A stretch of 37,837 nt of DNA from Gallionella sp. (GCA_028710565.1 JAQTTV010000031.1:1-37837), one strand, 5' to 3'. Numbered from the stretch's first letter, positions 17,925-25,490 are shown. The notes: generated from the sequence alone by a model not told the origin. A program made the numbers and translations.

Positions 17925-19290
17925 GGCATAGGTATCTACACAAGTCCGTGAAGTAATGGCAGGATAGATGATGATTTTAAAAAACACAATCTGGGCTAGA
18001 CCCACGCTTGGTCAAACGCTACCAACAATTGGTACAAGAGCATATGAACGCCAGTGAACCACTCAGTGCAGGACTGAAGTCTTTGCCGAACAAAGTGAGC
18101 AGCTTTGCCAGTACGCAAGCGGCGTGGCGGTTCTATGCCAACGAGGCGGTGACGTTGGCGGCATTGCAAGTGCCGTTGACCGCAGCGGCGCACGATGGCA
18201 TCGAGCAGCATTGTAGCCAATACGCTTTGTGCGTGCATGACTGGTCGCGCCTGGCGTATAAACACACCAATAAATCAGATACCTACGCCATCACGCATGA
18301 CGGCGATATAGGTTATGATTTGCAAACCAGCCTGATGGTCAGCGACCAAAGCGGGCTGCCGCTCGCGCCCGTGGCGCAACGACTGGTCAGTGCCGATGGC
18401 AGCTACGCCAGCTACTATCCCGACAGCAATGCACCCCAACCTGCCAAGGCTCATCTGGATGAAGTCAGCGACACCATTCGGCATTTGCGGCAAGCGGGTT
18501 TCGCCAAACCCTTGGTACACATTATCGACCGCGAAGGGGATTCGGTCGGACATATTCGGCAATGGCAAAGTGCAGAGTGTCATTGGCTAGTGCGGGTCAA
18601 AGACAATCCCAAAGTCCAGCATGCGGGCAACGCGATTGCCTGCAAAAGCCTCGCCGAAACCCTGACGTTTACCAAGACTCGTGAAGTCCTTTACCACGGC
18701 AAAAAGCATTGGCAATGGGTTGGCGAGACTGAGGTTATCCTCACCCGCGCAGCCCAACCTAGTCAGAAAAAAGGCAAAAAAGCCGATGTCCCAGGCGAAC
18801 CTGTTGCCGCACGTTTCGTGGTCAGTCGCATCCTAGACCAAGACGACAACGTGTTAGCGCAATGGTTATTGCTGAGCAATATCAACGAGGTAGATCCAAG
18901 CACCCTCGCGTTATGGTACTGCTGGCGATGGCAAATCGAGACCTTCTTCAAGCTGCTCAAATCCGCAGGACACCAGCTAGAAGCATGGCAACAAGAATCC
19001 GCACTCGCCATCGCCAAACGCCTGCTGGTGGTCAGCATGGCGTGTGTGACCGTCTGGGCAATCGCCGCCGACAACAGCCAAGAAGTCGCCAAATTACGCG
19101 CTTTCCTGATTAAACTCAGCGGCAGACAAATGCGCAAACAAGTAGAATTTACCTATCCCGCCCTGCTCGCAGGACTGTGGAGCTTCCTCTCCATGCTCGA
19201 AGTCATGCAAAACTACGACCCAAACGAGCTGGAGGATCTAAAAATATCCGCCATGAAATTCTTCGGCGGACTTGTGTAGATACCTATGCC
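17925..19290 (+). mobile_element. IS4-family insertion sequence, 1366 bp
   Basis: Perfect 24-bp inverted ends (beginning GGCATAGGTATCTACACAA) enclose one transposase gene, whose stop codon lies within the right end. Direct repeats TTGAA flank it at 17920-17924 and 19291-19295. Outside them lie CCCC on the left and GGGG on the right, so the target was a CCCC-TTGAA-GGGG palindrome. The first 19 bases of each end are shared with the three MITEs. Because the transposase start is damaged, this copy may no longer be autonomous. Confidence 0.85.
18008..19279 (+). CDS. IS4-family transposase, 5' end disrupted
   Basis: The open frame of 423 residues begins with TTG and LVKRYQQLV. The DDE catalytic core is intact: D in the CVHDWSRLAY strand, D in HIIDREGDS, and the Y-2-R-3-E-6-K motif in YCWRWQIETFFKLLK. 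The family normally starts about 20 residues earlier with an ...E-F...LGD-RL-KR motif. That part is visible here but out of frame: DDDFKKHNLG is readable from 17967 and then meets TAG at 17997, whereas DPRLVKR continues in the downstream frame. Two extra bases (TA) at 17997-17998 would explain this; four extra bases near 17964 may break it again. It may be translated from the TTG without its N-terminal DNA-binding start, or be dead. Confidence 0.75.
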   Translation: MVKRYQQLVQEHMNASEPLSAGLKSLPNKVSSFASTQAAWRFYANEAVTLAALQVPLTAAAHDGIEQHCSQYALCVHDWSRLAYKHTNKSDTYAITHDGDIGYDLQTSLMVSDQSGLPLAPVAQRLVSADGSYASYYPDSNAPQPAKAHLDEVSDTIRHLRQAGFAKPLVHIIDREGDSVGHIRQWQSAECHWLVRVKDNPKVQHAGNAIACKSLAETLTFTKTREVLYHGKKHWQWVGETEVILTRAAQPSQKKGKKADVPGEPVAARFVVSRILDQDDNVLAQWLLLSNINEVDPSTLALWYCWRWQIETFFKLLKSAGHQLEAWQQESALAIAKRLLVVSMACVTVWAIAADNSQEVAKLRAFLIKLSGRQMRKQVEFTYPALLAGLWSFLSMLEVMQNYDPNELEDLKISAMKFFGGLV

Positions 19291-19340
19291 TTGAAGGGGA
19301 GGGAGTTTGCCGATGATTTGGCTTAAGTAAGTGCCATTCA

Positions 19341-19358
19341 GGTTGTGCCCCGCTCTTT
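19341..19358 (-). terminator. Right half of the split cbb operon terminator
   Basis: Read on the minus strand this begins AAAGAGCGGGG directly after the cbbO stop codon (TAG TAA at 19357-19362). Its partner arm is at 17447-17457. The inserted element now follows the loop, so the hairpin can no longer form from adjacent sequence. Confidence 0.7.
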
Positions 19359-19359
19359 A

Positions 19360-21786
19360 CTACTTCGTCAACGCAATAAACAATTCGGGCAACTTTTCAG
19401 GTAATGATTCAACTTTGTCGATAATGGTGTATTGACTGCCAAAAATGTCTGACACATACTCGTCCGCTTTGGGGTCGAGGTTGATGCAGTAGCTGTAAAT
19501 GCCCTGTTGATCCAGCTCTTGCACCGCGTGACGGGCATCTTCAATCAGTACGCGTCCGTCTTTGCTATCAATATCTGCGGGTTCGCCGTCCGTTAAAATC
19601 AATAGCAGTTTTTTGTCCGCTTGCTGTTTGTCCAAATAATGCGCGGCGTGACGCATTGCCGCGCCCATGCGGGTGGAATAACTCGCTTCCATCGCTGCCA
19701 AGCGACTTTTGACCGTGTCGTCCCATGCTTCGCTAAAGCCTTTGATATGCAAATAGCGCACGTCGTGGCGGGTGTTGGAATGAAAGCCCGCGATGGCAAA
19801 CGGGTCGCCCAGTTTATTCACCGCCCAACCCAACACCGACACCGCTTCTTGACTCAGTTGCAAAATGGTTTGATCGCAACCCGCTGCCTTTTCGTTCAAT
19901 GATTGCGACAAATCCAGCAACACCATGACGGCGATATTGCGCCCGTCATTGCGATGGCTCATATTGATGCGCGGGTCAGGCGATGAACCGCTTTTGTAAT
20001 CAATCAGCGCACGCAATGCCACATCCAAATCCAATTCGCTGCCTTCTTCTTGATAACGAATGCGGACTTTGTTTTGCGGTTTCAACATGTCCAACATCTT
20101 TTTCAAGCGTTTGGCTAAAGCGGCATGCTTATCCAATAATTTGTCGATATCTGCCGCCCGCCCTGCTGGGTGCAAGGCTTCATACACGCTCACCCAGTCT
20201 GGACGCATACTTTGGCTGTGATAATCCCATTCGTGATAATGGCGCGGCGGCAAACCTTGCGGCGTGACATTCGGTTCGATTTTGCGTTCTTGGTCAAACG
20301 CCGCTTCCTCATCGCCCTCTTCGATAAATTGCCACATTTGGCGATTATCGTCGCGGTAACTCACCACCGTGTCTTTGAAATGCACTTGGGCAAAGTTATC
20401 GCTTTGGCGGCGGGTGCGCGCCACAAAGGTGACGGCCAAATCCACCATCGCTTGCGTGCTGCTCTCGCCTTGCGCCAGTTCGGCGTGAAAACGCTTCGCA
20501 AAATCAATCAGATGCGGATTTTGATAGGGATGGTTATCGTCCAGAATCGCCCGCGACAACATCGTCAAACGGTGGCGCAAGCCCGATTCTTTTTCCTCAT
20601 CACACGCATCTTCCGCAGGTGATGGATGCAGTGCGCTAAAAATCCGCCACAAACCTGGGTATTCACGCATCGCCAAACATTCCACGCGACTGTCTTCCAA
20701 ACACTCCACTGCCATGCGCTGCGCAGGGCTGAGATTGTCCGCAAAAATCGGACGCGTCCAGCGACGATGCGCGGCAATATGCGCTAAGGCGGCGCGATAA
20801 CGATCTATCCCCGCGACCGTTCGCCCTGAGCTGGTCGAAGGGCGATGTGGTTCGACAAGCTCACCACGAACGGTTGAATGCTCACCACGAACGGCTGAAG
20901 ACGCGACAAAATCGTCATACACATCTGGCAATCGTATGCCCAATGTGTCGTAATACGGCGTGGCTTGGTGGGTTTCATCCGCGCCCGTGGCATAAGGGAT
21001 CAACATGGATTCGTCTTGCCACAAGCTGCGCAAATACATATCCAGCTTGCGTTCGCTATCGACCAGCAACGTGCCATGCCGTTCGCGTTGCAACACGGCG
21101 CGACTGTCAGCAGATTGCAAATTGAAATACTCCGTCTGCCGTTCGGGGTGCGTGCCGTAATTGCGAATGCCGTAATCAATCCAATTTTTCAGCCCCGCCA
21201 AGGCGAGTTGACTGAGCAACACGGGCGTTTGTTTGAAAAACGCGGGCAAACCAGGGCTGGGGAAAGTTTGATGAATGCCATGCACCGAACCCGTGGTGCG
21301 ATTCATAAAATCCAGCATCAGCTCCAAATAAGCACGCAACAATTCAGGCGTGTGCAATCGTCGTGCCGTGGTGGGCAGGGATTGCAAAAACGGCACAATC
21401 GCCGTGCCATTGGGCGATTTCCACATTTTGCGGATAAAGTCCATCAGGTCTGGCAACATCTCCGCGCCGATTATGTGGGCAACTTCGGGCCATGCTTCCA
21501 AAAAAATCAGAATGGGTTCAGCCCCGCGCCCCATCTTGCCGAGGAAGCGCGCACTGTCGATGTACGCTGTCATGCCCGTGTTGTCCAACGCCGCCAAGCC
21601 CGCGCGCATACAGTCCGCAAAAATCGGCTGCACACGCGGAAAGCCGCAGTCCAACTGTTTCCAGTAGGCTTCAAATTCGTCAATACCCATGTCGCGCAGC
21701 GAGGCGTTCGCTCCCTCGCCTGTTTGCGGGAGAGGGTTGGGGTGAGGGGGACGGGTTCGTCCGTCCAAGGGGATCGCTTCCATCAT
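19360..21786 (-). CDS. cbbO: RuBisCO activation protein CbbO (vWA domain)
   Basis: The product is about 808 residues from the double ATG at 21786; ATG 21690 (MGIDEFEAYWKQLD) is equally possible. The C-terminal von Willebrand A domain carries the metal site DLSQS at about 625-629 and LLILTDGEPADI. CbbO partners with the AAA+ protein CbbQ to remodel inhibited RuBisCO; the vWA domain is thought to grip the substrate. Two oddities appear. If the upstream start is used, a dispersed repeat (21711-21750) encodes the N-terminal RPPHPNPLPQTGEG. In mid-protein an in-frame copy of the GTTCGACAAGCTCA repeat (20818-20896) encodes about 28 extra residues between the conserved LPDVYDDFVA and GIDRYRAALAH. 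NorD is the close relative, but the cbbM-cbbQ context decides for CbbO. A terminator directly follows the gene and is split by a transposon. Confidence 0.88.
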   Translation of the reverse strand: MMEAIPLDGRTRPPHPNPLPQTGEGANASLRDMGIDEFEAYWKQLDCGFPRVQPIFADCMRAGLAALDNTGMTAYIDSARFLGKMGRGAEPILIFLEAWPEVAHIIGAEMLPDLMDFIRKMWKSPNGTAIVPFLQSLPTTARRLHTPELLRAYLELMLDFMNRTTGSVHGIHQTFPSPGLPAFFKQTPVLLSQLALAGLKNWIDYGIRNYGTHPERQTEYFNLQSADSRAVLQRERHGTLLVDSERKLDMYLRSLWQDESMLIPYATGADETHQATPYYDTLGIRLPDVYDDFVASSAVRGEHSTVRGELVEPHRPSTSSGRTVAGIDRYRAALAHIAAHRRWTRPIFADNLSPAQRMAVECLEDSRVECLAMREYPGLWRIFSALHPSPAEDACDEEKESGLRHRLTMLSRAILDDNHPYQNPHLIDFAKRFHAELAQGESSTQAMVDLAVTFVARTRRQSDNFAQVHFKDTVVSYRDDNRQMWQFIEEGDEEAAFDQERKIEPNVTPQGLPPRHYHEWDYHSQSMRPDWVSVYEALHPAGRAADIDKLLDKHAALAKRLKKMLDMLKPQNKVRIRYQEEGSELDLDVALRALIDYKSGSSPDPRINMSHRNDGRNIAVMVLLDLSQSLNEKAAGCDQTILQLSQEAVSVLGWAVNKLGDPFAIAGFHSNTRHDVRYLHIKGFSEAWDDTVKSRLAAMEASYSTRMGAAMRHAAHYLDKQQADKKLLLILTDGEPADIDSKDGRVLIEDARHAVQELDQQGIYSYCINLDPKADEYVSDIFGSQYTIIDKVESLPEKLPELFIALTK
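20818..20896. repeat. GTTCGACAAGCTCA-family repeat inside cbbO
   Basis: It reads GTTCGCCCTGAG...GGTTCGACAAGCTCACC with CACGAACGG repeated twice at the right, so the end unit is duplicated. It stays in frame with cbbO and adds VRGEHSTVRGELVEPHRPST and neighbouring residues. The AT-rich outer ends seen in the intergenic copies are missing, so only the core is present. Confidence 0.8.
21711..21750. repeat. G/C-rich hairpin repeat at the 5' end of cbbO
   Basis: The run CTCCCTCGCC...GGGAGAGGGTTGGGGTGAGG is a dispersed repeat also seen, in variant form, inside the MITEs (CTCGCCCACTTGTGGGAGAG). In the cbbO frame it reads PHPNPLPQTGEG, a peptide often predicted wherever this repeat overlaps a gene. 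It either extends the N-terminus or lies in the leader. Confidence 0.7.
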
Positions 21787-21850
21787 ATTCTTTCGTGAAC
21801 GGCAAAAATTATCGGCTCTATGAGAATCATAGTGGCACAAGTACACGATC

Positions 21851-21906
21851 TCCCGCCCCTTCAAGGGGAGGGAGCTTTGTTTCACCCACTGTCAATCACA
21901 TAGAAC
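21851..21906. repeat. Unoccupied IS/MITE target within the host repeat
   Basis: CCCC at 21856-21859, TTCAA at 21860-21864 and GGGG at 21865-21868 form the uninterrupted palindrome. A spacer and the GTTTCACCCACTGTCAATCA arm follow to 21906. The same arm-spacer-palindrome order, on the other strand, precedes MITE C at 27285-27331. It lies in the cbbQ-cbbO gap and gives the pre-insertion state of the target. Confidence 0.75.
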
Positions 21907-21966
21907 TAGGAATTTTATGCTCAGTTGATGCGTGTTGTGTGCCGCCAATTTTACAAAATGCGAGAA

Positions 21967-22770
21967 CTACGCAAACACCGCATCAATCGCGTGATCCAGC
22001 GTCGCGCGGATGTCAGCATCGTCGGTAATGGGGCGAACGAGTGCCATACGGCAAGCCGCGCTTGGCGAGACGCCGCCTTTAATCAGGGTCGCCGCGTAAA
22101 CCAACAGACGGGTGGAAATGCCTTCGTCCAGACCATGCCCTTTGAGGTTACGAGCAGCATGTCCAATTTTGACCAGTTTGGTAGCCAGTTCGACTTCAAT
22201 ACCCGCTTCTTTGCCGAGAATCTCAGCTTCAATACTCGCCGCTGGATAATCGAAATCGAAGCCGACGAAACGCTGTTTGGTGGATTGTTTCAAATCCTTC
22301 ATCAAGCTTTGATAGCCAGGGTTATAGGAAATCACCAATTGGAAATCGGGGTGCGCTTGAATCAGCTCACCTTTTTTGTCCAAAGGCAAGGTGCGACGGT
22401 GATCGGTCAAAGGATGGATCACCACGGTGGTGTCTTGTCGCGCTTCGACGATTTCGTCCAAATAGCAAATCGCCCCGATGCGGGCGGCAGTGGTCAACGG
22501 GCCATCCAACCAGCGCGTGCCGTTTGCGTCCAACAAATAACGACCCACTAAATCCGAGGCGGTCATATCTTCATTACAAGCCACGGTAATCAACGGCTTG
22601 CCCAGTTTCCACGCCATATACTCAACGAAGCGGGACTTGCCGCAACCTGTTGGTCCTTTTACCATCACGGGTAAGCGTGCGGCATAAGCGGCTTCGTACA
22701 ACGCCACTTCGTCGCCTTGTGCCTGATAAAACGGCTCGGTTTGAATTTTGTATTGTGTAGTGTTTGTCAT
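21967..22770 (-). CDS. cbbQ: RuBisCO activase AAA+ ATPase CbbQ
   Basis: The 267-residue MoxR-type AAA+ protein has Walker A GPTGCGKS at 39-46 and Walker B AICYLDEIVEA at 100-110. The C-terminal helical part ends in ITDDADIRATLDHAIDAVF, typical of CbbQ/NorQ. It forms hexamers that, with CbbO, use ATP to release inhibitory sugar phosphates from RuBisCO. AGGAGCG precedes the start. It is preceded by cbbM with a 157-base gap holding a terminator-like hairpin, and followed by cbbO after a 180-base repeat-bearing gap. NorQ is the alternative name for this family, excluded by context. Confidence 0.92.
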   Translation of the reverse strand: MTNTTQYKIQTEPFYQAQGDEVALYEAAYAARLPVMVKGPTGCGKSRFVEYMAWKLGKPLITVACNEDMTASDLVGRYLLDANGTRWLDGPLTTAARIGAICYLDEIVEARQDTTVVIHPLTDHRRTLPLDKKGELIQAHPDFQLVISYNPGYQSLMKDLKQSTKQRFVGFDFDYPAASIEAEILGKEAGIEVELATKLVKIGHAARNLKGHGLDEGISTRLLVYAATLIKGGVSPSAACRMALVRPITDDADIRATLDHAIDAVFA

Positions 22771-22791
22771 GTGACGCTCCTTGGGTTGATG

Positions 22792-22850
22792 CCAAATCTT
22801 CCATTAGCCCGCTTTGCCTATTAGCTTAAGGTGGGTTAATGGAAAATCTG
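22792..22850. promoter_or_regulatory. Imperfect inverted repeat before cbbQ
   Basis: CCAAATCTTCCATTAGCCC and the inverse of GGGTTAATGGAAAATCTGG match at 16 of 19 positions, with about 20 bases between. It lies just upstream of the cbbQ ribosome site. It could be an RNA processing or stabilising structure, or a small repeat; the sequence does not decide. Confidence 0.4.
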
Positions 22851-22870
22851 GCGTGTATTACACTTTCCTG

Positions 22871-22900
22871 AATAAAACGCCCCCAGCAAAGTGGGGGCGC
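22871..22900 (-). terminator. Terminator/attenuator between cbbM and cbbQ
   Basis: On the minus strand, CGCCCCCA and TGGGGGCG form a perfect eight-base, very G/C-rich stem around a six-base loop, followed by TTTTATT. This is a good rho-independent terminator 28 bases after the cbbM stop. It probably lets most transcripts end after cbbM, so RuBisCO is made in excess over its activase. Confidence 0.85.
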
Positions 22901-22927
22901 GTTATGTTACGTGATACTCAATTGAGC

Positions 22928-24307
22928 TTACTTATGTACGCCCAATTTTTCGCGCCAGCCTGGGAAAATCTTGTCGGCATCTTTGGGGAAAGATTCAAAC
23001 GCACGCGCAAATTCTTTGTGTTCTTTTGCGTATTCGATTGGATCAGAACCCGATTTCCAGCAATCATAAGCTTGACGCAAGGAAACCGCACCTGCTGCTG
23101 GGGAATCAATGTGACCGTAAGAACCACCACCTGCTGTGTTAATCACGTTGCCGTGACCCAAGTTTTCAAAGAAGCCTGGCAGACGCAACGCGTTCATCCC
23201 GCCAGAGATGATAGGCGTAGTTGGTTTCATGCCATACCATTCTTGATGGTAGAACGGTCCCATGCAGCTATCGCGTTCAATCATGTAAGCGATGATACGG
23301 TCGTCTTTGCCACCTTCCATTTTGCCGTAGCCCATGGTTCCTACGTGGATACCAGAAGCACCTTGCAAGCGAGACATTTTCGCCAACACAAATGCCGTGT
23401 AGCCGCGACGGGAAGACGGTGAAGTCACCGCACCGTGACCTGCGCGATGGTAGTGAAGGTATTGGCTTGGGTATTGACGACGTGCTGTCGTGATCATGCC
23501 AGGGCCGCCGACATAACCGTCAACCAAGAAGGCGACTTTGTCTGCATCAGGACCAAATGTTTCTAGTGCGAAGTCTGCACGGGCACACATTTCGTAATGG
23601 TCATCCGCAGTGATGTTCATGGAGAACAATTTCGCTTGACCTGTTTCGTCTTGGGCACGTTTCAAGGAGTCATATACCAAAGGCAAGACTTTCTTGATTG
23701 GGCAGAAAACTTGGTTACCTTGTGGTTCGTCGTTCTTGATGAAGTCGCCGCCCAACCAGAATTGGTAAGCTGCTTTCGCAAACGGTTCTGGACGCAAGCC
23801 CAATTTTGGCTTGATGATCGTGCCAGAAATGTAGCCGCCATCTTGAACTGGACGACCCAAAATACGCCACAAGTCAGAAATGTCTTTAGCTGGACCATCG
23901 AACAATTGCAACATGCGGGGAGGAACGTAGAAATCTTGCATTTGCAAGTCAGCTACGTCGCCCATGCCTTGGTTGTTACCAATTGCCAAGGTCAAGAAAG
24001 ACACGATCATCGCACGACCGTCGGTGACGTTACGGTCGAACAAGTCGTTCGGGTAAGCCACTTTCATAATGCCTTTTACTTCGTCGATGAAGTAAACCAA
24101 CGCATCCACCCCTTTGGTGAAATCATCAGTTGTGGAAACTTCAACGTTTGTCCCTGTAGAAGATTCAGCCGCAACGTGTGCTGCCACTTCCAAATAACCA
24201 TGTCCCGCTGCGGGGGTCATGGTGTAAGCCACCAAAATGTGCTTACCATTTTTAATCAGCTCTGCCTCATCCAAGCTCAGGTCTGCATAACGATTCGATT
24301 GATCCAT
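22928..24307 (-). CDS. cbbM: Form II RuBisCO (ribulose-bisphosphate carboxylase), CbbM
   Basis: The 459-residue protein aligns without offset to the well-known Rhodospirillum rubrum enzyme. Catalytic and ligand residues sit at the same numbers: E48, N111, K166/K168 in IIKPKLG, the carbamylated K191 and metal ligands D193/E194 in [15 protein letters not shown] carries the loop 6 lysine. It fixes CO2 onto ribulose 1,5-bisphosphate in the Calvin cycle as a homodimer-based enzyme without small subunit. AGGAGAG precedes the ATG at 24307; a longer frame to 24334 lacks a ribosome site. It heads the cbbM-cbbQ-cbbO operon and is divergent from a LysR gene. No carboxysome or form I genes are nearby. 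Confidence 0.97.
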   Translation of the reverse strand: MDQSNRYADLSLDEAELIKNGKHILVAYTMTPAAGHGYLEVAAHVAAESSTGTNVEVSTTDDFTKGVDALVYFIDEVKGIMKVAYPNDLFDRNVTDGRAMIVSFLTLAIGNNQGMGDVADLQMQDFYVPPRMLQLFDGPAKDISDLWRILGRPVQDGGYISGTIIKPKLGLRPEPFAKAAYQFWLGGDFIKNDEPQGNQVFCPIKKVLPLVYDSLKRAQDETGQAKLFSMNITADDHYEMCARADFALETFGPDADKVAFLVDGYVGGPGMITTARRQYPSQYLHYHRAGHGAVTSPSSRRGYTAFVLAKMSRLQGASGIHVGTMGYGKMEGGKDDRIIAYMIERDSCMGPFYHQEWYGMKPTTPIISGGMNALRLPGFFENLGHGNVINTAGGGSYGHIDSPAAGAVSLRQAYDCWKSGSDPIEYAKEHKEFARAFESFPKDADKIFPGWREKLGVHK

Positions 24308-24350
24308 TGCCTTCTCTCCTGTAGTTAAATCCAAATTATTTTATAAATCA

Positions 24351-24365
24351 TCGCTTTAAAAGCGA
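24351..24365. promoter_or_regulatory. Palindrome in the cbbM leader
   Basis: TCGCTTTAAAAGCGA is a palindrome with one central base, about 45 bases upstream of the cbbM start. It could be an operator or a leader hairpin. No strong -35/-10 pair could be fixed in relation to it. Confidence 0.35.
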
Positions 24366-24401
24366 CTTTCCGACTCACAACGACCTGCAATGGTTAGCAC
24401 T

Positions 24402-24466
24402 ATAAGGACTTATTTTCATAAGCGATAGTCAATTGTTTTTATCGAAACCATAAGTAAAAATTATGG
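24402..24466. promoter_or_regulatory. Candidate CbbR binding sites between cbbM and cbbR
   Basis: CCATAA-N7-TTATGG at 24448-24466 is a perfect inverted repeat containing TAA-N7-TTA, which fits the TNA-N7-TNA pattern reported for CbbR and the T-N11-A rule for LysR regulators. A second cluster, ATAAGGACTTAT at 24402-24413 overlapping CTTAT-N4-ATAAG at 24409-24422, lies closer to cbbM. The two together match the usual recognition-plus-activation arrangement of divergent LysR promoters. Confidence 0.6.
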
Positions 24467-24503
24467 CAGAATAGCCATAGCCCCCACCCATCTGAACCTT
24501 ACC

Positions 24504-25409
24504 ATGCTGAACTTCACTTTGCGTCAATTACAAGTTTTTGAGAAAGTCGCCAGCCACCTAAATTATTCCCGAGCGGCAGAAGAACTATACCTTTCTCAGC
24601 CCGCAGTGTCTATGCAGATTAAGCAGCTTGAAGCGCATATTGGGCTGCCCTTGTTTGAGCAAATGGGCAAAAAAATCTTCCTCACCGAGGCGGGACGAGA
24701 GTTGTTTCACTACAGTCGCAACATCGCGCAGCAACTGACTGAAATGGAAACGGTGTTTAATCAGATGAAAGGGCTGGAGCAAGGTAAGCTCACCTTGTCT
24801 GTGGTGAACACCGCCAACTATTTCACGCCGCAATTGCTTGCCGATTTTTGCCAACAACACCCGAATATCAACGTGATATTACACGTTGCCAACCGTGATG
24901 CGGTTTTGAAAAGATTAGCCGAAAACAGTACTGACCTCGCCATTATGGGACAACCTCCTGAGGATAGTGACATTAGCTCGGAACGTTTTATGGACAACCC
25001 GCTGGTGGTGATCGCCGCTCCCAATCATCCTTTAGCACAATTGGAACACGTCAAATTTACCCAGCTTGCTCAGGAGCAATTTTTATCTCGCGAACTCGGT
25101 TCGGGTACGCGCAGCGCGATGGAGCGGGTCTTTGCCAAACATCGCATTCAACCGCGCATTCGCATGGAGATGGAAACTAACGAAGCCATTAAACAAGCTG
25201 TGCGAGCAGGCATGGGCTTGGGGATACTCTCGCAGCACAGTATAGAGTTGGAGCTGGAAACCCATCGGTTGGCACTCCTTAATGTTGAGCATTTCCCGCT
25301 ATTGCGCCATTGGTTTGTCGCCCACCGCACGCAAAAACGCTTGTCCAGCGCGGCATTGGCGTTCAAGGAATTTTTGCTGGCACAAATATCACCTGCTGCA
25401 CTCGGCTGA
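24504..25409 (+). CDS. cbbR: LysR-type transcriptional regulator CbbR
   Basis: The 301-residue protein has an N-terminal winged helix-turn-helix (LRQLQVFEKVASHLNYSRAAEELYLSQPAVS, about 6-37) and a LysR substrate-binding domain from about 88. Divergent placement next to cbbM, with inverted repeats between them, identifies it as CbbR, the activator of Calvin-cycle operons that senses metabolites such as RuBP or NADPH. No clear ribosome site precedes the ATG. It is followed by ycaO after 81 bases. Confidence 0.92.
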   Translation: MLNFTLRQLQVFEKVASHLNYSRAAEELYLSQPAVSMQIKQLEAHIGLPLFEQMGKKIFLTEAGRELFHYSRNIAQQLTEMETVFNQMKGLEQGKLTLSVVNTANYFTPQLLADFCQQHPNINVILHVANRDAVLKRLAENSTDLAIMGQPPEDSDISSERFMDNPLVVIAAPNHPLAQLEHVKFTQLAQEQFLSRELGSGTRSAMERVFAKHRIQPRIRMEMETNEAIKQAVRAGMGLGILSQHSIELELETHRLALLNVEHFPLLRHWFVAHRTQKRLSSAALAFKEFLLAQISPAALG

Positions 25410-25490
25410 AATCCCGTGTCACAAGGTAGAATGTGCCGATTGATTTTTGCTGATCCCACCCTTTTATGAACCTCATCATCGAGTCCCATT

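Larger units (their letters stand above)
17364..18007. other. Intergenic region with broken terminator and nested elements
   Basis: No gene is credible here. From left to right it holds the pilU leader, the left half of a split terminator hairpin (17447-17464), the left end of an outer transposon (from 17465), MITE copy B (17558-17846), a G-rich/C-rich imperfect palindrome (about 17847-17924) and the left end of the IS4 element. Frames open in the MITE are shadows of its repeated sequence. Confidence 0.75.
17465..19340. mobile_element. Outer element with GAATGGCACTTACTTAAGC ends
   Basis: Inverted ends GAATGGCACTTACTTAAGC at 17465-17483 and its inverse at 19321-19339 bound the cluster. Direct repeats GGTTGTGCCC at 17455-17464 and 19341-19350 flank it, a 10-base target duplication typical of IS4-type transposition. 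The original element must have been short: only about 90 bases at the left and 45 at the right remain once MITE B and the inner IS are removed. It may be a remnant or a MITE of another transposon. An alternative is that the transposase inside belongs to these ends, but the gene is more tightly framed by the inner ends. Confidence 0.7.

Noticed and set aside
19360..22770. NorD/NorQ pair for nitric oxide reductase maturation
   Set aside because: The proteins are of the shared family, but cbbM is directly upstream in the operon and no norB or norC is present.
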